From NCBI GenBank assembly GCA_014860575.1, contig JACZJK010000020.1, positions 124,001-188,000 of the forward strand: a stretch of DNA of 64,000 bases. The letters are read 5' to 3'. Within the stretch, counting starts at the first letter, position 1. Each line of letters begins with the position of its first letter. The notes below the pieces were generated by a model. It had not been told where the DNA came from. It worked only from the letters and a program-made list of their open reading frames with translations, and ran no database searches. This document shows, in pieces, positions 17,675-25,999 of this stretch. The translations under genes were made by a program, and so were the position numbers. The DNA comes from Bacteroidales bacterium (GTDB taxonomy: Bacteria > Bacteroidota > Bacteroidia > Bacteroidales > JAAYJT01).

Positions 17675-17792
17675 TTTCGCACAGACAATTTATAGGTGAA
17701 TTGAACTCTAACAAGTGAAGACCGAAGTTTACCCATTAAGTTTAAAATTTTGTTTAAGCTATTTACATTCGTACAGTCTAATGTATTTAATC

Positions 17793-20081
17793 TCATTTAA
17801 CCTTGCACTTCATCAATTCGGTGAGGCTTGCGGTAAAAGGAATGGCAGACGCTCTACCAGGGGAATAATTTGTGAGTTTTTTGAAACGCCATTTAACATT
17901 CTCAAATTCAAAATCTGTTACCGCTTCTATCTGAATCACTAAATAGTTATCCTTTGCCTTAGAAAGATTTGGATAGCCTTTTCTTCTTAAATCATCTTGT
18001 GAAAAAACTCTTGGACCCCTACTCACAATTCTCCATAAATCACCAGAAGCAAGATCTCCGGCTGAATGTAATAAGAGGTATTTCGCACTAACGGTTTCTT
18101 TATCAAGAACTAGAGAGCCCTTTCCTGAGCCCATTCTGAAATTATAAAGCTTATTGCGAACTATCCAACTGTATTGTTCTGGGGATTTGTAATAACCGAT
18201 AAGTACGAAGGTGTCATCTGGAATTAAGTCCCTATTTATATCGTAGGTCTCAGGTAATGCTTCATTAATTTCATTTGAAGGGTCGGGAGGTTTCTTATAA
18301 ATATCAAATGTTCTAAAGGCCTGTTTTTCTCTTTGTGAAGCCCTGTTAATGAAATGCTTCAATATGTCCAAGATGAACGCTTTTAATTCTCCAATTCCGC
18401 TATCCATTTTTGAAGGACGAACCGGAAAGGCACCTAAACCCGGAATAATTTCGTGAAAACCTTTTTGCTTGATGGATTTATCTCCGGGATATAACACGTA
18501 TGATCCACCAGTTCTTCTGATTGCGTCTTTATAAGCATGCATTTTGAGAAGGTCGGCATTTTTATAAATACCTTTCCGGTTTTCGTATTTTTCTTCTCTT
18601 AGTTCCTCTTCACTGCACTCTTCGCGAAGTTCAAAAAGATTGGCAACTTTATATTTTGCATCAAAATGAATGTGAACAATCAATTCTTGTTTTTCAGCAT
18701 CCATTTCTGAAATTCCTACGGGCCAGACCGAAAGTGTATAATCGGGTCGAAGCGTCGTTGTCCAACTTCCTAATTCGGGGTACTCCTTTTTTCCGCTAAA
18801 AGTACGATTGTAGTTGAAACGTATGTTAAGGTTTCTTGATCCAGAATTAAAAACACCATTGAGTGCCGTATATTTTCCTTGTCTCAATTGAAGATTTAAA
18901 CCATCTGGAGTTTCTTTAATCAGTTCGGCAATATCTTTGGGTTCAATTTGAAAAATGGATTGAAACAGGTCTAGAAGTTTGAAAAACAACCAGTATTCAT
19001 ATAGCGTTGCAATATCCTTTTTGCCTCCACTATAGATATCATCACCGCCAGTCCATATCAATTTGGCGGCAAGATCGAACATTAACCACACTCGTAATAC
19101 TTCGCGATAACCTTCCTTTCGCTGAAGCACCGGACTGTTTAGTCTCAGTGTGGTGGGTCTTGAAATTGACTTAAGTACGGCGTGATGCAAGTGAGATTCC
19201 AACAATCGTATTTGAATCAGCGATTCTTTCTCCAGTTTGCTACTCTTAGTAGCCGCTTTGTTTATGTCCGTACAAAACTTCAGAAAAACTTCCAGTGCGT
19301 GTTTAACAAAGCGATTTTCGGGAGTATCAACCGTATCGGATTTGCGAACAGATGTAACCCGATCGGGAAGAGCGATTAAACCATAACTCCTTAAATGATG
19401 TGTGTCGGGCAGCATTGTTCGGTTACCTTGTTTCAAGAGCTCTTTTAAATTGGCATTTGAAAATCTTCTGGATTGACGAATGTCTCTTAATTCTGAGATT
19501 TCAGTCCATTTGGTAACCGGTGCAGTTACAATTCGGTGAATGGCCTCAGAAAATTCATCCGTGCCAATAACCGATTTAATAAAAGCGAACTTTTGATATA
19601 GAGTCTGACTATCTTTCGTGTAGTCTATTTCAAAGTGCTGGGAAACCGGAGAGTTAGCTTGCAATAACAAGTCAGTACATTTTTCGGTAATCAACTCAAG
19701 CATGTCGCGATAATCGTCCCTATAGCCAGATTTTATAGACTGAACTTCAAGTTCAACGATAGCTAGTTCTTCAACTTTGCCATTTTCAATCACTGGCAAC
19801 GAAAGAGTTCCAACAAAAATATTCGGGGATATTGTCCCTGTATGTTTGTTTCTTGAATGAGGCTGAATAATTTGGTCACCAATATTCCCTAATAAATAAT
19901 CTGGATCACTAAATGCGAAATCATAATAGCAGCCTTCTACAAGTTGAAATCTCGCTTCGTTATTTTCCATAGCGCTTCCATCCGCATCAAATAGCGTATC
20001 AGATTTGCGGGAATCTATGTAAAGCCGTAAACCTTCCTTGATCGAATCAAGGCTGATAACTATGGAGTTATTAGATTTCAT
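17793..20081 (-). CDS. McrC-like DUF2357 nuclease subunit
   Basis: The 762-residue protein lies 3 bases after the McrB-like gene. Its middle part matches DUF2357, and residues 445-476 carry a PD-(D/E)xK nuclease core: LRPDYTL (Asp447) followed by IHFDAKYK (Asp474, Lys476). An acidic residue in YEYWLFFKLL (about 361-370) could be the upstream member of the site. The N-terminal 200 residues are probably a beta-rich regulatory domain and the last 150 residues look like a separate module. Such proteins are the nuclease partners of McrB-type AAA+ proteins in type IV restriction systems that cut modified DNA. Confidence 0.82.
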   Translation of the reverse strand: MKSNNSIVISLDSIKEGLRLYIDSRKSDTLFDADGSAMENNEARFQLVEGCYYDFAFSDPDYLLGNIGDQIIQPHSRNKHTGTISPNIFVGTLSLPVIENGKVEELAIVELEVQSIKSGYRDDYRDMLELITEKCTDLLLQANSPVSQHFEIDYTKDSQTLYQKFAFIKSVIGTDEFSEAIHRIVTAPVTKWTEISELRDIRQSRRFSNANLKELLKQGNRTMLPDTHHLRSYGLIALPDRVTSVRKSDTVDTPENRFVKHALEVFLKFCTDINKAATKSSKLEKESLIQIRLLESHLHHAVLKSISRPTTLRLNSPVLQRKEGYREVLRVWLMFDLAAKLIWTGGDDIYSGGKKDIATLYEYWLFFKLLDLFQSIFQIEPKDIAELIKETPDGLNLQLRQGKYTALNGVFNSGSRNLNIRFNYNRTFSGKKEYPELGSWTTTLRPDYTLSVWPVGISEMDAEKQELIVHIHFDAKYKVANLFELREECSEEELREEKYENRKGIYKNADLLKMHAYKDAIRRTGGSYVLYPGDKSIKQKGFHEIIPGLGAFPVRPSKMDSGIGELKAFILDILKHFINRASQREKQAFRTFDIYKKPPDPSNEINEALPETYDINRDLIPDDTFVLIGYYKSPEQYSWIVRNKLYNFRMGSGKGSLVLDKETVSAKYLLLHSAGDLASGDLWRIVSRGPRVFSQDDLRRKGYPNLSKAKDNYLVIQIEAVTDFEFENVKWRFKKLTNYSPGRASAIPFTASLTELMKCKVK

Positions 20082-20084
20082 CCC

Positions 20085-21962
20085 TTACGCTTCAGCGAAA
20101 CTTGTGAAGCCATTATCAACGGCTCCTTTATACATGCGTGTTATTTTCTCCAAAGATAGAGGGTAAAGCACTTCGCCACCGTTGAAATCAAAATCGTCCT
20201 TTTCAAAAACATCCTTTTCAATTTTTACATCCCCCTCAATACAAAACTTACCTAGGGTTGCCAGAACAGGACTGAGTTTTCTGCGCGATCCGTGAAGTTT
20301 TGGCAATAGCTTTTGCATTATGGCTATGTCAACTTTGTCTTTGGTCGTTAAGGCATTCTCTAATACACTGAGGTGATGAATAAGTCTAAGAATTTCCGTT
20401 GCAGTTCGGTAACCGAATTCAGCGCCGGTTTTCTTTAATTCACCGAAAAATCGCACTAGGGTTTCATTGATTTCGTCAACGTCTTTAGTTGAAAATGACT
20501 TATTTCTAGCCATCTCAAGAAAGCTTGTGGCCATAGCAGAACCTTGGTTTTTCAGCGCATTCATGTTTAGATCTCTGATGTTTTTCAAGAAGTTAGTTAT
20601 TTCATCCTTAGTTAACCGGAATTCAATGGTGTTGGCTCTGTCAAGCACTTTTGGGCTGAACATATTGGTGGTTTCATCAATATTCACTGTACCAATTATA
20701 AAAAGATTGGAGGGAAGAGGAAGTTTAGCCGGAACTCCGTTTTCAACAGTTCCTTCCGCGTAAAGCGGTATTTCTTCTTTTGATTCCATTGCGCTTAAGA
20801 AATCAGCGAAATAGCGTTCAACCTGGCTCAGATTCATTTCATCCAATATCAAAAAGTAGGGTTTATCCGAGTTTTCGGCTTTGCCCGCATCTATGATTAA
20901 ATCCAAAACTCCGCTATCGGGCTTTACATATTGCTTTGGATTTAATGCGTTTGGATAACCAAGCAAAGGCTCACGATTGGTCCAATCAGCGCCTACGGGG
21001 ATAATACGGTATTGACTTTCGTCCTGACAAATCCATTGTGTAAAAGCTTGAGCCAGCTTAGTCTTTCCGGAGCCTGACAAACCAGTAAGGATGACAAAAG
21101 GCTTTGTTATTAATGAAGCAGAAAAGCGTAAGATCAAAGTATTATTGAAAAACAAACCTGCGTTATTGACAGCATCATTCAATTTAGAGTAAGTAAATTC
21201 TTTTGCTGGACGCTTGGGGCCATAAATATTAGAGTTTTTATAATAGTCTAAAAGCTTTATTAGATCAGCATCTACCTTTTGTTCATTTAACTCTTTAGGA
21301 TCATAAACACGATAAACATAAGAACCCCCATATCTTTCTGGAATCCCTAAATCCTTCTCTTCAAAATATTCGCGAATAGTTTTTTTGTCAGATAATCTCC
21401 AACTTTCATTTGGTTGTGTGGTTTCACTAATACCATAGGCTAGGATTAATAGATCTTTATTTTTAAAATAAAGATAAACTGGGTAGATTCCATTCTGAAC
21501 AGTATTTGGTGGTTCCAGAAATGCGATCCAAGGGACTCTTGCTGGAGTTCCTTGTCCAAAACCAACCTTAAGCTTAAGCCCATAAAAATCTGATAAGTAA
21601 TTGGATGTAGTAAGAGCATTGGTTTTCGTTTGAACTAAGAATTTATTCAGCTCTGCAAAGTAGCTTAGCTTTTTTGTGGCACTTTGCTTGATAGCTTCAT
21701 TAAGTCCTATCTTGCCTTCAATAACATTATATCCCTTCTTTTTCAAATAATCTTTCGCTTGGATAGCATTATAGGAATTATCCAATTCTTTACCGGTGGC
21801 TATTTTAAAAGCTTCACTTATAACATATTTCGGAGGGAGATGCTTGCCATTAACCACCAGAAAATACTCTCGTGATAATCTTTTTCGCGGAATATCTTCA
21901 GTTTGAAGAATTTGTATAGCATTATCTATATGCTCTCGATCAATGATGGCTGGAATTGTCAT
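20085..21962 (-). CDS. McrB-like AAA+ NTPase of a type IV restriction system
   Basis: The 625-residue protein has three parts. Residues about 5-80 (KHLPPKYVISEAFKIATGKELD) resemble the small N-terminal head of ScoMcrA-like proteins. Residues about 95-250 resemble the MrcB_N (DUF3578) domain. The AAA+ motor occupies about 280-560, with Walker A GLSGSGKTK (294-302), Walker B FLILDEMNLSQVERYFADF (from 370) and TVNIDETTNMFSPKVLDRAN (from 425) in the sensor region. The last motif is the common non-enteric variant, so nucleotide choice (GTP or ATP) is uncertain. Together with the DUF2357 gene it forms a complete two-gene defence locus. Confidence 0.87.
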   Translation of the reverse strand: MTIPAIIDREHIDNAIQILQTEDIPRKRLSREYFLVVNGKHLPPKYVISEAFKIATGKELDNSYNAIQAKDYLKKKGYNVIEGKIGLNEAIKQSATKKLSYFAELNKFLVQTKTNALTTSNYLSDFYGLKLKVGFGQGTPARVPWIAFLEPPNTVQNGIYPVYLYFKNKDLLILAYGISETTQPNESWRLSDKKTIREYFEEKDLGIPERYGGSYVYRVYDPKELNEQKVDADLIKLLDYYKNSNIYGPKRPAKEFTYSKLNDAVNNAGLFFNNTLILRFSASLITKPFVILTGLSGSGKTKLAQAFTQWICQDESQYRIIPVGADWTNREPLLGYPNALNPKQYVKPDSGVLDLIIDAGKAENSDKPYFLILDEMNLSQVERYFADFLSAMESKEEIPLYAEGTVENGVPAKLPLPSNLFIIGTVNIDETTNMFSPKVLDRANTIEFRLTKDEITNFLKNIRDLNMNALKNQGSAMATSFLEMARNKSFSTKDVDEINETLVRFFGELKKTGAEFGYRTATEILRLIHHLSVLENALTTKDKVDIAIMQKLLPKLHGSRRKLSPVLATLGKFCIEGDVKIEKDVFEKDDFDFNGGEVLYPLSLEKITRMYKGAVDNGFTSFAEA

Positions 21963-22164
21963 GATTATTTGCTGTTTAAAGACTTATCAGGAAATTAGAG
22001 TTATGAATTAACTTTTGTAAAAGTAGATATTCTATCACCATCTCCGGCTTTGTATCCTTGCCTTTGATCCGGCTCATATTAAAACTCCGGGTTTTTTTAT
22101 CGTGCACATCGGCCATGGTTCACAAAGGGGGATTGATAATGGCTGGTAAAATTAGTAAAATCGT

Positions 22165-22535
22165 TTATTCACCACATTAGGCACACCAGGGCACAGTAGG
22201 TTTTATGAAAATGTGTTTGTTTACCACAATAGGCACAACAGTGCTCAGTAGTTTCTATAAAGTTTTCTATGTGGTATTGCTATGTGTTCTACTGTCGCTA
22301 TGTGGTTCAAAAAGGTATTGCTATTGTGTTCTACTGTGGCTATGTGGTTCAAAAAAAAAGATTCACCACAATAGGCACGGTAGGTCACAGTAGTTTTTAA
22401 TAAATGCATTTCTATTGTGCCTACTGTGGTTCAAAAAGGTATTGCCATTGTGTTCTACTGTGGCTACTGTGGTTTAAAAAAAGGTGATTCACCATAATAG
22501 GCACACTGGATTTTAAGTAATGGTTGTGGTTCAAA
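22165..22535. repeat. Cluster of hairpin-forming palindromic repeats
   Basis: The 578-base gap 21963-22540 has no gene. From 22165 it holds at least four copies of a forward motif (around TTCACCACAATAGGCAC and CACAGTAG, near 22168, 22220, 22362 and 22488). About five inverted copies (around CTATTGTG and CTACTGTGG, followed by TTCAAAAA) lie near 22269, 22321, 22410, 22445 and 22520. A forward copy, a loop with AATAAATGCATTT and an inverted copy form one unit at 22362-22436. The same unit, with the same loop, recurs at 25848-25937. Open frames crossing the cluster have repeat-derived sequence and are not genes. Confidence 0.8.
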
Positions 22536-22540
22536 AAACT

Positions 22541-23566
22541 TTAAGGTGATTCGAATCCCTTCAGCAGCTTAATGAATTCCTGCTTAGCGGGAAGGATGGT
22601 TTTGTAACGGCTGGCAAAGATGCTGTTGTTGTCTTCGGGCAGGGTAATTTCAACGAGGGTGTCGTTTTTATCTTTGCACAGGATGATGCCCACGGTTTTA
22701 TTCTCATCGGGAAGCCGCACATGGCGGTCGTAATAGTTTACGTACATCTGCATCTGGCCCAGATCCATATGGGTCAATTCACCTATTTTCAGGTCAATCA
22801 CAACAAAACATTTCAGGATACGGTTAAAGAAAACCAGGTCAACCCTGAAATGCTTTTCATCGAAAGTAAATCTGACCTGCCTGCCCACAAAAGTGAAGCC
22901 TTTACCGAGTTCAAGCAGGAAATATTCGAGTTTGTCAATAATGGCTGTTTCAAAGTCGCTTTCTGAGTAGCGTTGATTATCGGGCAGGTTTAAAAATTCA
23001 AGGATGTAGGGGTCTTTGAGCATATCGGCCGGTTTTTCAATAATCTAACCTTTTTCAGCAAGTTGTTTTACACCATCCTTGTCGCGGCTCAGCGCCAGCC
23101 GTTCATACAGGGCGCTATCGAACTGGCGCTTGAGTTCCCTGACGCTCCAATTGTTGTTGAGTGACTCAATTTCATAAAACCTGCGTTCGTCAGGATTTTC
23201 GATGCGGATGAGTACTAAATAGTGAGTCCAACTCAGCGTACTGTTATTCTCAGAAATCCTAATCAGTGATTGGGATTTCTGGTCAAGGGAGTAGAGTTGG
23301 AAAAATTTACGCATATTTTCAAGATTTTGTACTGAAAAACCTCTCCCAAACTCATTTGTGAGCCTGTCAGAGATTTCTTTCAACACTCCTTTTCCGTATG
23401 CTGCACGCTCTTTTCCCTGCTGCTCATCTTCTACAATCATACGTCCGATTTCATAGTAAGTGTAAACCATGGTTTGGTTCACAGTTCGCACCACATTTTG
23501 CCTTGCAGTGTGTAGTAGTTCCGCAATCTTCGAATAAAGAAATCTGGCAGGCAGTGAATTCTCCAT
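22541..23566 (-). pseudogene. DUF1016 (YhcG-type) PD-(D/E)xK nuclease, interrupted by one in-frame TAG
   Basis: One frame of 342 codons runs from 23566 to 22541 and is broken only by TAG at 23047-23045. The N-terminal 173 codons match DUF1016_N (VNQTMVYTYYEIGRMIV, FGRGFSVQNLENMRKFFQLY, LSWTHYLVLIRI). After the TAG the frame continues as IIEKPADMLKDPYILEFLNL and then the nuclease core FRVDLVFFNRILKCFVVIDLKIG, with the D...DLK site intact. Homologues have Gln or a similar residue at the stop, so one C-to-T change (CAG to TAG) explains it. Either both halves are dead, or the C-terminal half is restarted at the ATG at 23023, or the TAG is read through. YhcG-type proteins are candidate defence or repair nucleases. 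Confidence 0.85.
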
Positions 23567-23729
23567 GATTCAGCGTTTTGGAGGTAAAAATAGCGAAAAA
23601 ACTAAATGAGGTTTTCGGAACCCTTTATTGTTTTCCATTTAGTTTTCTTAGGTGGGCATTACACCAAGGCGCACAAGCTGTTTCTATATGGTTGTATGCA
23701 TCAGAATCCGGCAATTTTTGCTGGCTGGT

Positions 23730-25121
23730 TCAATCCAACACAAGCTTACTGCTGCTTATGTAGCCGGCATGTTGCACCTGCAGCAAAAACATTCCATGCA
23801 GGTTTGCAGGGAGAAGTTGTGAACTTCCAACATTCATTTGTGTACTGAACACTTGCTGCCCGCTGAGTGAGAAGATTTTGATATCTACCGTGTCGCCGGC
23901 ATATTCAGGTTGAATTACGTTGATATGCAGCGTGCGGCTCACCACATGAATGGCAAATGGTGGGTTGGTGTCCAATGTTTCAGTTCCTGTGTTGTCAACC
24001 GGGAACAACCATTCAAACGCTTCTTCGAACTGGGTTCGCCAAAGTAACTCATTGTGCTGCCCGCCGGGAACGGTTTTCAGAAAAACTTCCTCAGTACTGA
24101 AGCCTGCTGCCAGGAGTGTGTCCACCATATCATTCATTTGCTGAACCAGGGAGCCGCTTTCGTTGGTTCCACCCATCATGTAATAGCGCATGGGATGGAG
24201 TTTGCCGGTTTCGTAGGTAAAACTGTAACACGAGTCACTGAACCAGAACGAAGGCGAAAACACGCCCACTCTGCTGAACACTTCCTGGTATTCCAGGCAG
24301 ATATAATGGGAGACGAGTGCGCCCAGCGAACTGCCCATCACAGCGGTATGCTCACGTTGGGGCAGGGTACGGTAGTTGGCATCAATATAGGGTTTGAGGG
24401 TTTCCACAATAAATTGGGCGTACAATTCACCATCGCCACCCCCAAAGGTGGGATGGACCCAGGGAGTATATTCGTCAAGACGGTCAACTCCTCCATTGTC
24501 AATACCCACTACAATAGGCACTTCGCGGTTGGTGGCATGGAGTGCGTTCAGTGTTTCGTCCACTTCCCATTCGCCGGCAAATGAGGTGTAGAGGTCGAAA
24601 AGATTTTGTCCGTCGTGCATATAAAGAACAGGGTAATGTTTGGTGGTAGTATCGTAACCGGGAGGCAGGTAAAGCCAGATACGGCGGGTTCGGTTCAATT
24701 GGGGCATCTCAAAATCATTGCTCATAATAATCACATTTTCAGCTGCCGTGCTGTTGGTACTTCCGAGGTCTTCCCAGCCCTGAATAGTAATGAAAAGGGT
24801 ATCGGCTGAACCAAAAGTGAAAGTGCGGTTGGGCAGGAATCCGCCGGTAGCGTTACCCTCTACCTTTTGCCAGGAGCCCCGGGTAAATTTAAACTCTATA
24901 TTGCCGCTGCCCGTGATGACTATCTGCGGATGGCCGTTGGAGTTTGCCTGCAAGCGATAGGCAGGGTTGCCGGGATTCCATTCATTGAAGTTTCCTGCAA
25001 TGAAGATGCTGTCGCCGGGAGGAGTGTTGCCCGGCATAGATGTAACGATTATTGTAACTTCGGCTGCCCAAAGCTGGCATGAAGCCAGAATAAGAGCGAT
25101 ATGCAGGAATGCTTTTTTCAT
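23730..25121 (-). CDS. Secreted CE1-like esterase with CBM20-like and T9SS domains
   Basis: About 463 residues from the ATG at 25121, with a signal peptide (KKAFLHIALILASCQLWAAE). A starch-binding-like (CBM20-type) domain covers about 20-115 (DSIFIAGNFNEWNPGN). The alpha/beta hydrolase follows with LYLPPGYDTTTKHYPVLYMH and the nucleophile elbow MGSSLGALVS (Ser265). A His in the loop GGQHNELLW (about 356) completes the likely catalytic site. The C-terminus (IKIFSLSGQQVFSTQM to SSKLVLD) is a type IX sorting domain. Relatives are feruloyl-, acetyl- or siderophore-type esterases; the substrate here is open. The longer frame to 25163 overlaps the promoter box and is not used. Confidence 0.87.
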   Translation of the reverse strand: MKKAFLHIALILASCQLWAAEVTIIVTSMPGNTPPGDSIFIAGNFNEWNPGNPAYRLQANSNGHPQIVITGSGNIEFKFTRGSWQKVEGNATGGFLPNRTFTFGSADTLFITIQGWEDLGSTNSTAAENVIIMSNDFEMPQLNRTRRIWLYLPPGYDTTTKHYPVLYMHDGQNLFDLYTSFAGEWEVDETLNALHATNREVPIVVGIDNGGVDRLDEYTPWVHPTFGGGDGELYAQFIVETLKPYIDANYRTLPQREHTAVMGSSLGALVSHYICLEYQEVFSRVGVFSPSFWFSDSCYSFTYETGKLHPMRYYMMGGTNESGSLVQQMNDMVDTLLAAGFSTEEVFLKTVPGGQHNELLWRTQFEEAFEWLFPVDNTGTETLDTNPPFAIHVVSRTLHINVIQPEYAGDTVDIKIFSLSGQQVFSTQMNVGSSQLLPANLHGMFLLQVQHAGYISSSKLVLD

Positions 25122-25160
25122 AACCCACTGTTTTGTTTTTTTGCGAACCAGATGCTGCTG

Positions 25161-25168
25161 CAAATATA
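25161..25168 (-). promoter_or_regulatory. Bacteroidota -7 box (TATATTTG) for the esterase gene
   Basis: The minus-strand octamer TATATTTG lies 39 bases before the ATG at 25121 and overlaps the longer open frame, which settles the start. No convincing -33 TTG is seen. Confidence 0.5.
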
Positions 25169-25211
25169 GAGATGAATTGGATGGTGATTTGGATTGGAGA
25201 AAGCATTTCTG

Positions 25212-25285
25212 AAATGGTTCACAATAGACGTAACAGGAGATAGTTGGTTTGTTTTAGTACATTTCTATTGTGCTCCACTGTAGAG
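25212..25285. repeat. Degenerate copy of the palindromic repeat
   Basis: GGTTCACAATAGACGTAACAG and, after about 30 bases, ACATTTCTATTGTGCTCCACTGTAG share the arms of the repeat found at 22165-22535 and 25848-25937, though the first arm is worn. It lies between the esterase promoter and the RelE locus promoter. Confidence 0.55.
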
Positions 25286-25304
25286 ATAAGCCGGAGGGGA
25301 TAAA

Positions 25305-25333
25305 TTGTAGATCATAGCTTATGGCTATATTTG
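25305..25333 (+). promoter_or_regulatory. Promoter of the RelE-type toxin-antitoxin operon
   Basis: TTG at 25305-25307, an 18-base spacer and TATATTTG at 25326-25333 match the Bacteroidota consensus well. An open frame starting at 25321 lies inside this promoter, so the real antitoxin start is the next ATG at 25351. Confidence 0.65.
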
Positions 25334-25350
25334 CAGAAATAATACCCGCC

Positions 25351-25584
25351 ATGGAATCAATTGTTATAACACCAAAAAACAAAAAGGCCATTCCTTTCCT
25401 GAAACGTCTGCTGGAAAGCCTTGAACAGGTGAAACATGTTAAAATTATCAAAACCGGTGCCGGAGAAGAAGATGAAGACTCAGCATTGCTTGAGGAAATG
25501 CTTAAAGGTCGTGAGGAGGGATTTTTGTCCGCTTCCGAAAAGTCCGACTTTCTAAGGTTGCTTAAGCAAACTGCCGGATTATGA
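25351..25584 (+). CDS. Antitoxin of a RelE/ParE-type pair
   Basis: The 77-residue protein starts MESIVITPKNKKAIPFLKRLLES and has an acidic middle (GAGEEDEDSALLEEML). This is the size and composition of Bacteroidota antitoxins that pair with RelE-like toxins. Its TGA overlaps the toxin start in ATGA (25581-25584), giving coupled translation. The antitoxin probably binds and silences the toxin through its C-terminal half and represses the promoter at 25305-25333 through its N-terminal half; the second role is inferred only from the usual habit of such pairs. Confidence 0.72.
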   Translation: MESIVITPKNKKAIPFLKRLLESLEQVKHVKIIKTGAGEEDEDSALLEEMLKGREEGFLSASEKSDFLRLLKQTAGL

Positions 25585-25847
25585 AATATGAATTTAGCAC
25601 TTCCTTTTCAAGGCAATTTCAAGCCATCAAAAGCAAAGAACTGGCTTTAAATGTAATTACCATAATTGAGTTGGTTAGCAGGGCGGAAACTGCAAGAGAT
25701 ATCCCAAATATTAAAAAGTTGAAAGGGCATAAAACTGCTTTCAGAATACGTATCGGCGATTACCGTATCGGTGTTTTTATTGAAAGTAATGAGGTGTTTT
25801 TTACCGCACTTTTTCACCGCAAAGACATTTATAAGCGCTTTCCGTGA
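25581..25847 (+). CDS. RelE/ParE-family toxin
   Basis: The 88-residue protein has the RelE/ParE fold pattern. It starts MKYEFSTSFSRQFQAI, has the core IPNIKKLKGHKTAFRIRIGDYRIGVFI, and ends with the basic HRKDIYKRFP. The GDYRIG strand and the C-terminal Arg/Lys group are the regions that contact mRNA or the ribosome in RelE. The ATGA overlap with the antitoxin and the complete length suggest a functional pair. A palindromic repeat begins right after its stop codon at 25848. Confidence 0.85.
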   Translation: MKYEFSTSFSRQFQAIKSKELALNVITIIELVSRAETARDIPNIKKLKGHKTAFRIRIGDYRIGVFIESNEVFFTALFHRKDIYKRFP

Positions 25848-25937
25848 AATCACTACAATAGGCACAATAGGGCACAGTAGTTTTGAATAATTGCATTTCT
25901 ATTGTGTTCTAATGTGGCTACTGTGGTTCAAAAAAAG
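25848..25937. repeat. Complete copy of the palindromic repeat
   Basis: The unit starts right at the end of the toxin gene. A forward arm (CACTACAATAGGCACAATAG, then GGCACAGTAG), a loop containing AATAATTGCATTTC and an inverted arm (CTATTGTG, GGCTACTGTGG, TTCAAAAA) can fold into one long hairpin. It is almost the same as the unit at 22362-22436. It may also serve as the transcription end of the toxin gene. Confidence 0.75.
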
Positions 25938-25999
25938 TATTCCTATTGTGGTTAAACTTCTTTGCTCCCCCGCGCCTTTGCGGTTAAAAAATTATGGAT

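Noticed and set aside
22165-22535. Possible CRISPR array in the repeat cluster
   Set aside because: The repeats alternate in orientation, vary in spacing and have no unique spacers of even length; no cas genes are near. They are palindromic hairpin repeats.
22530-22560. tRNA-like GATTCGAATCCC word
   Set aside because: It is the end of the DUF1016 gene read on the other strand; no acceptor stem or anticodon arm can be folded around it.
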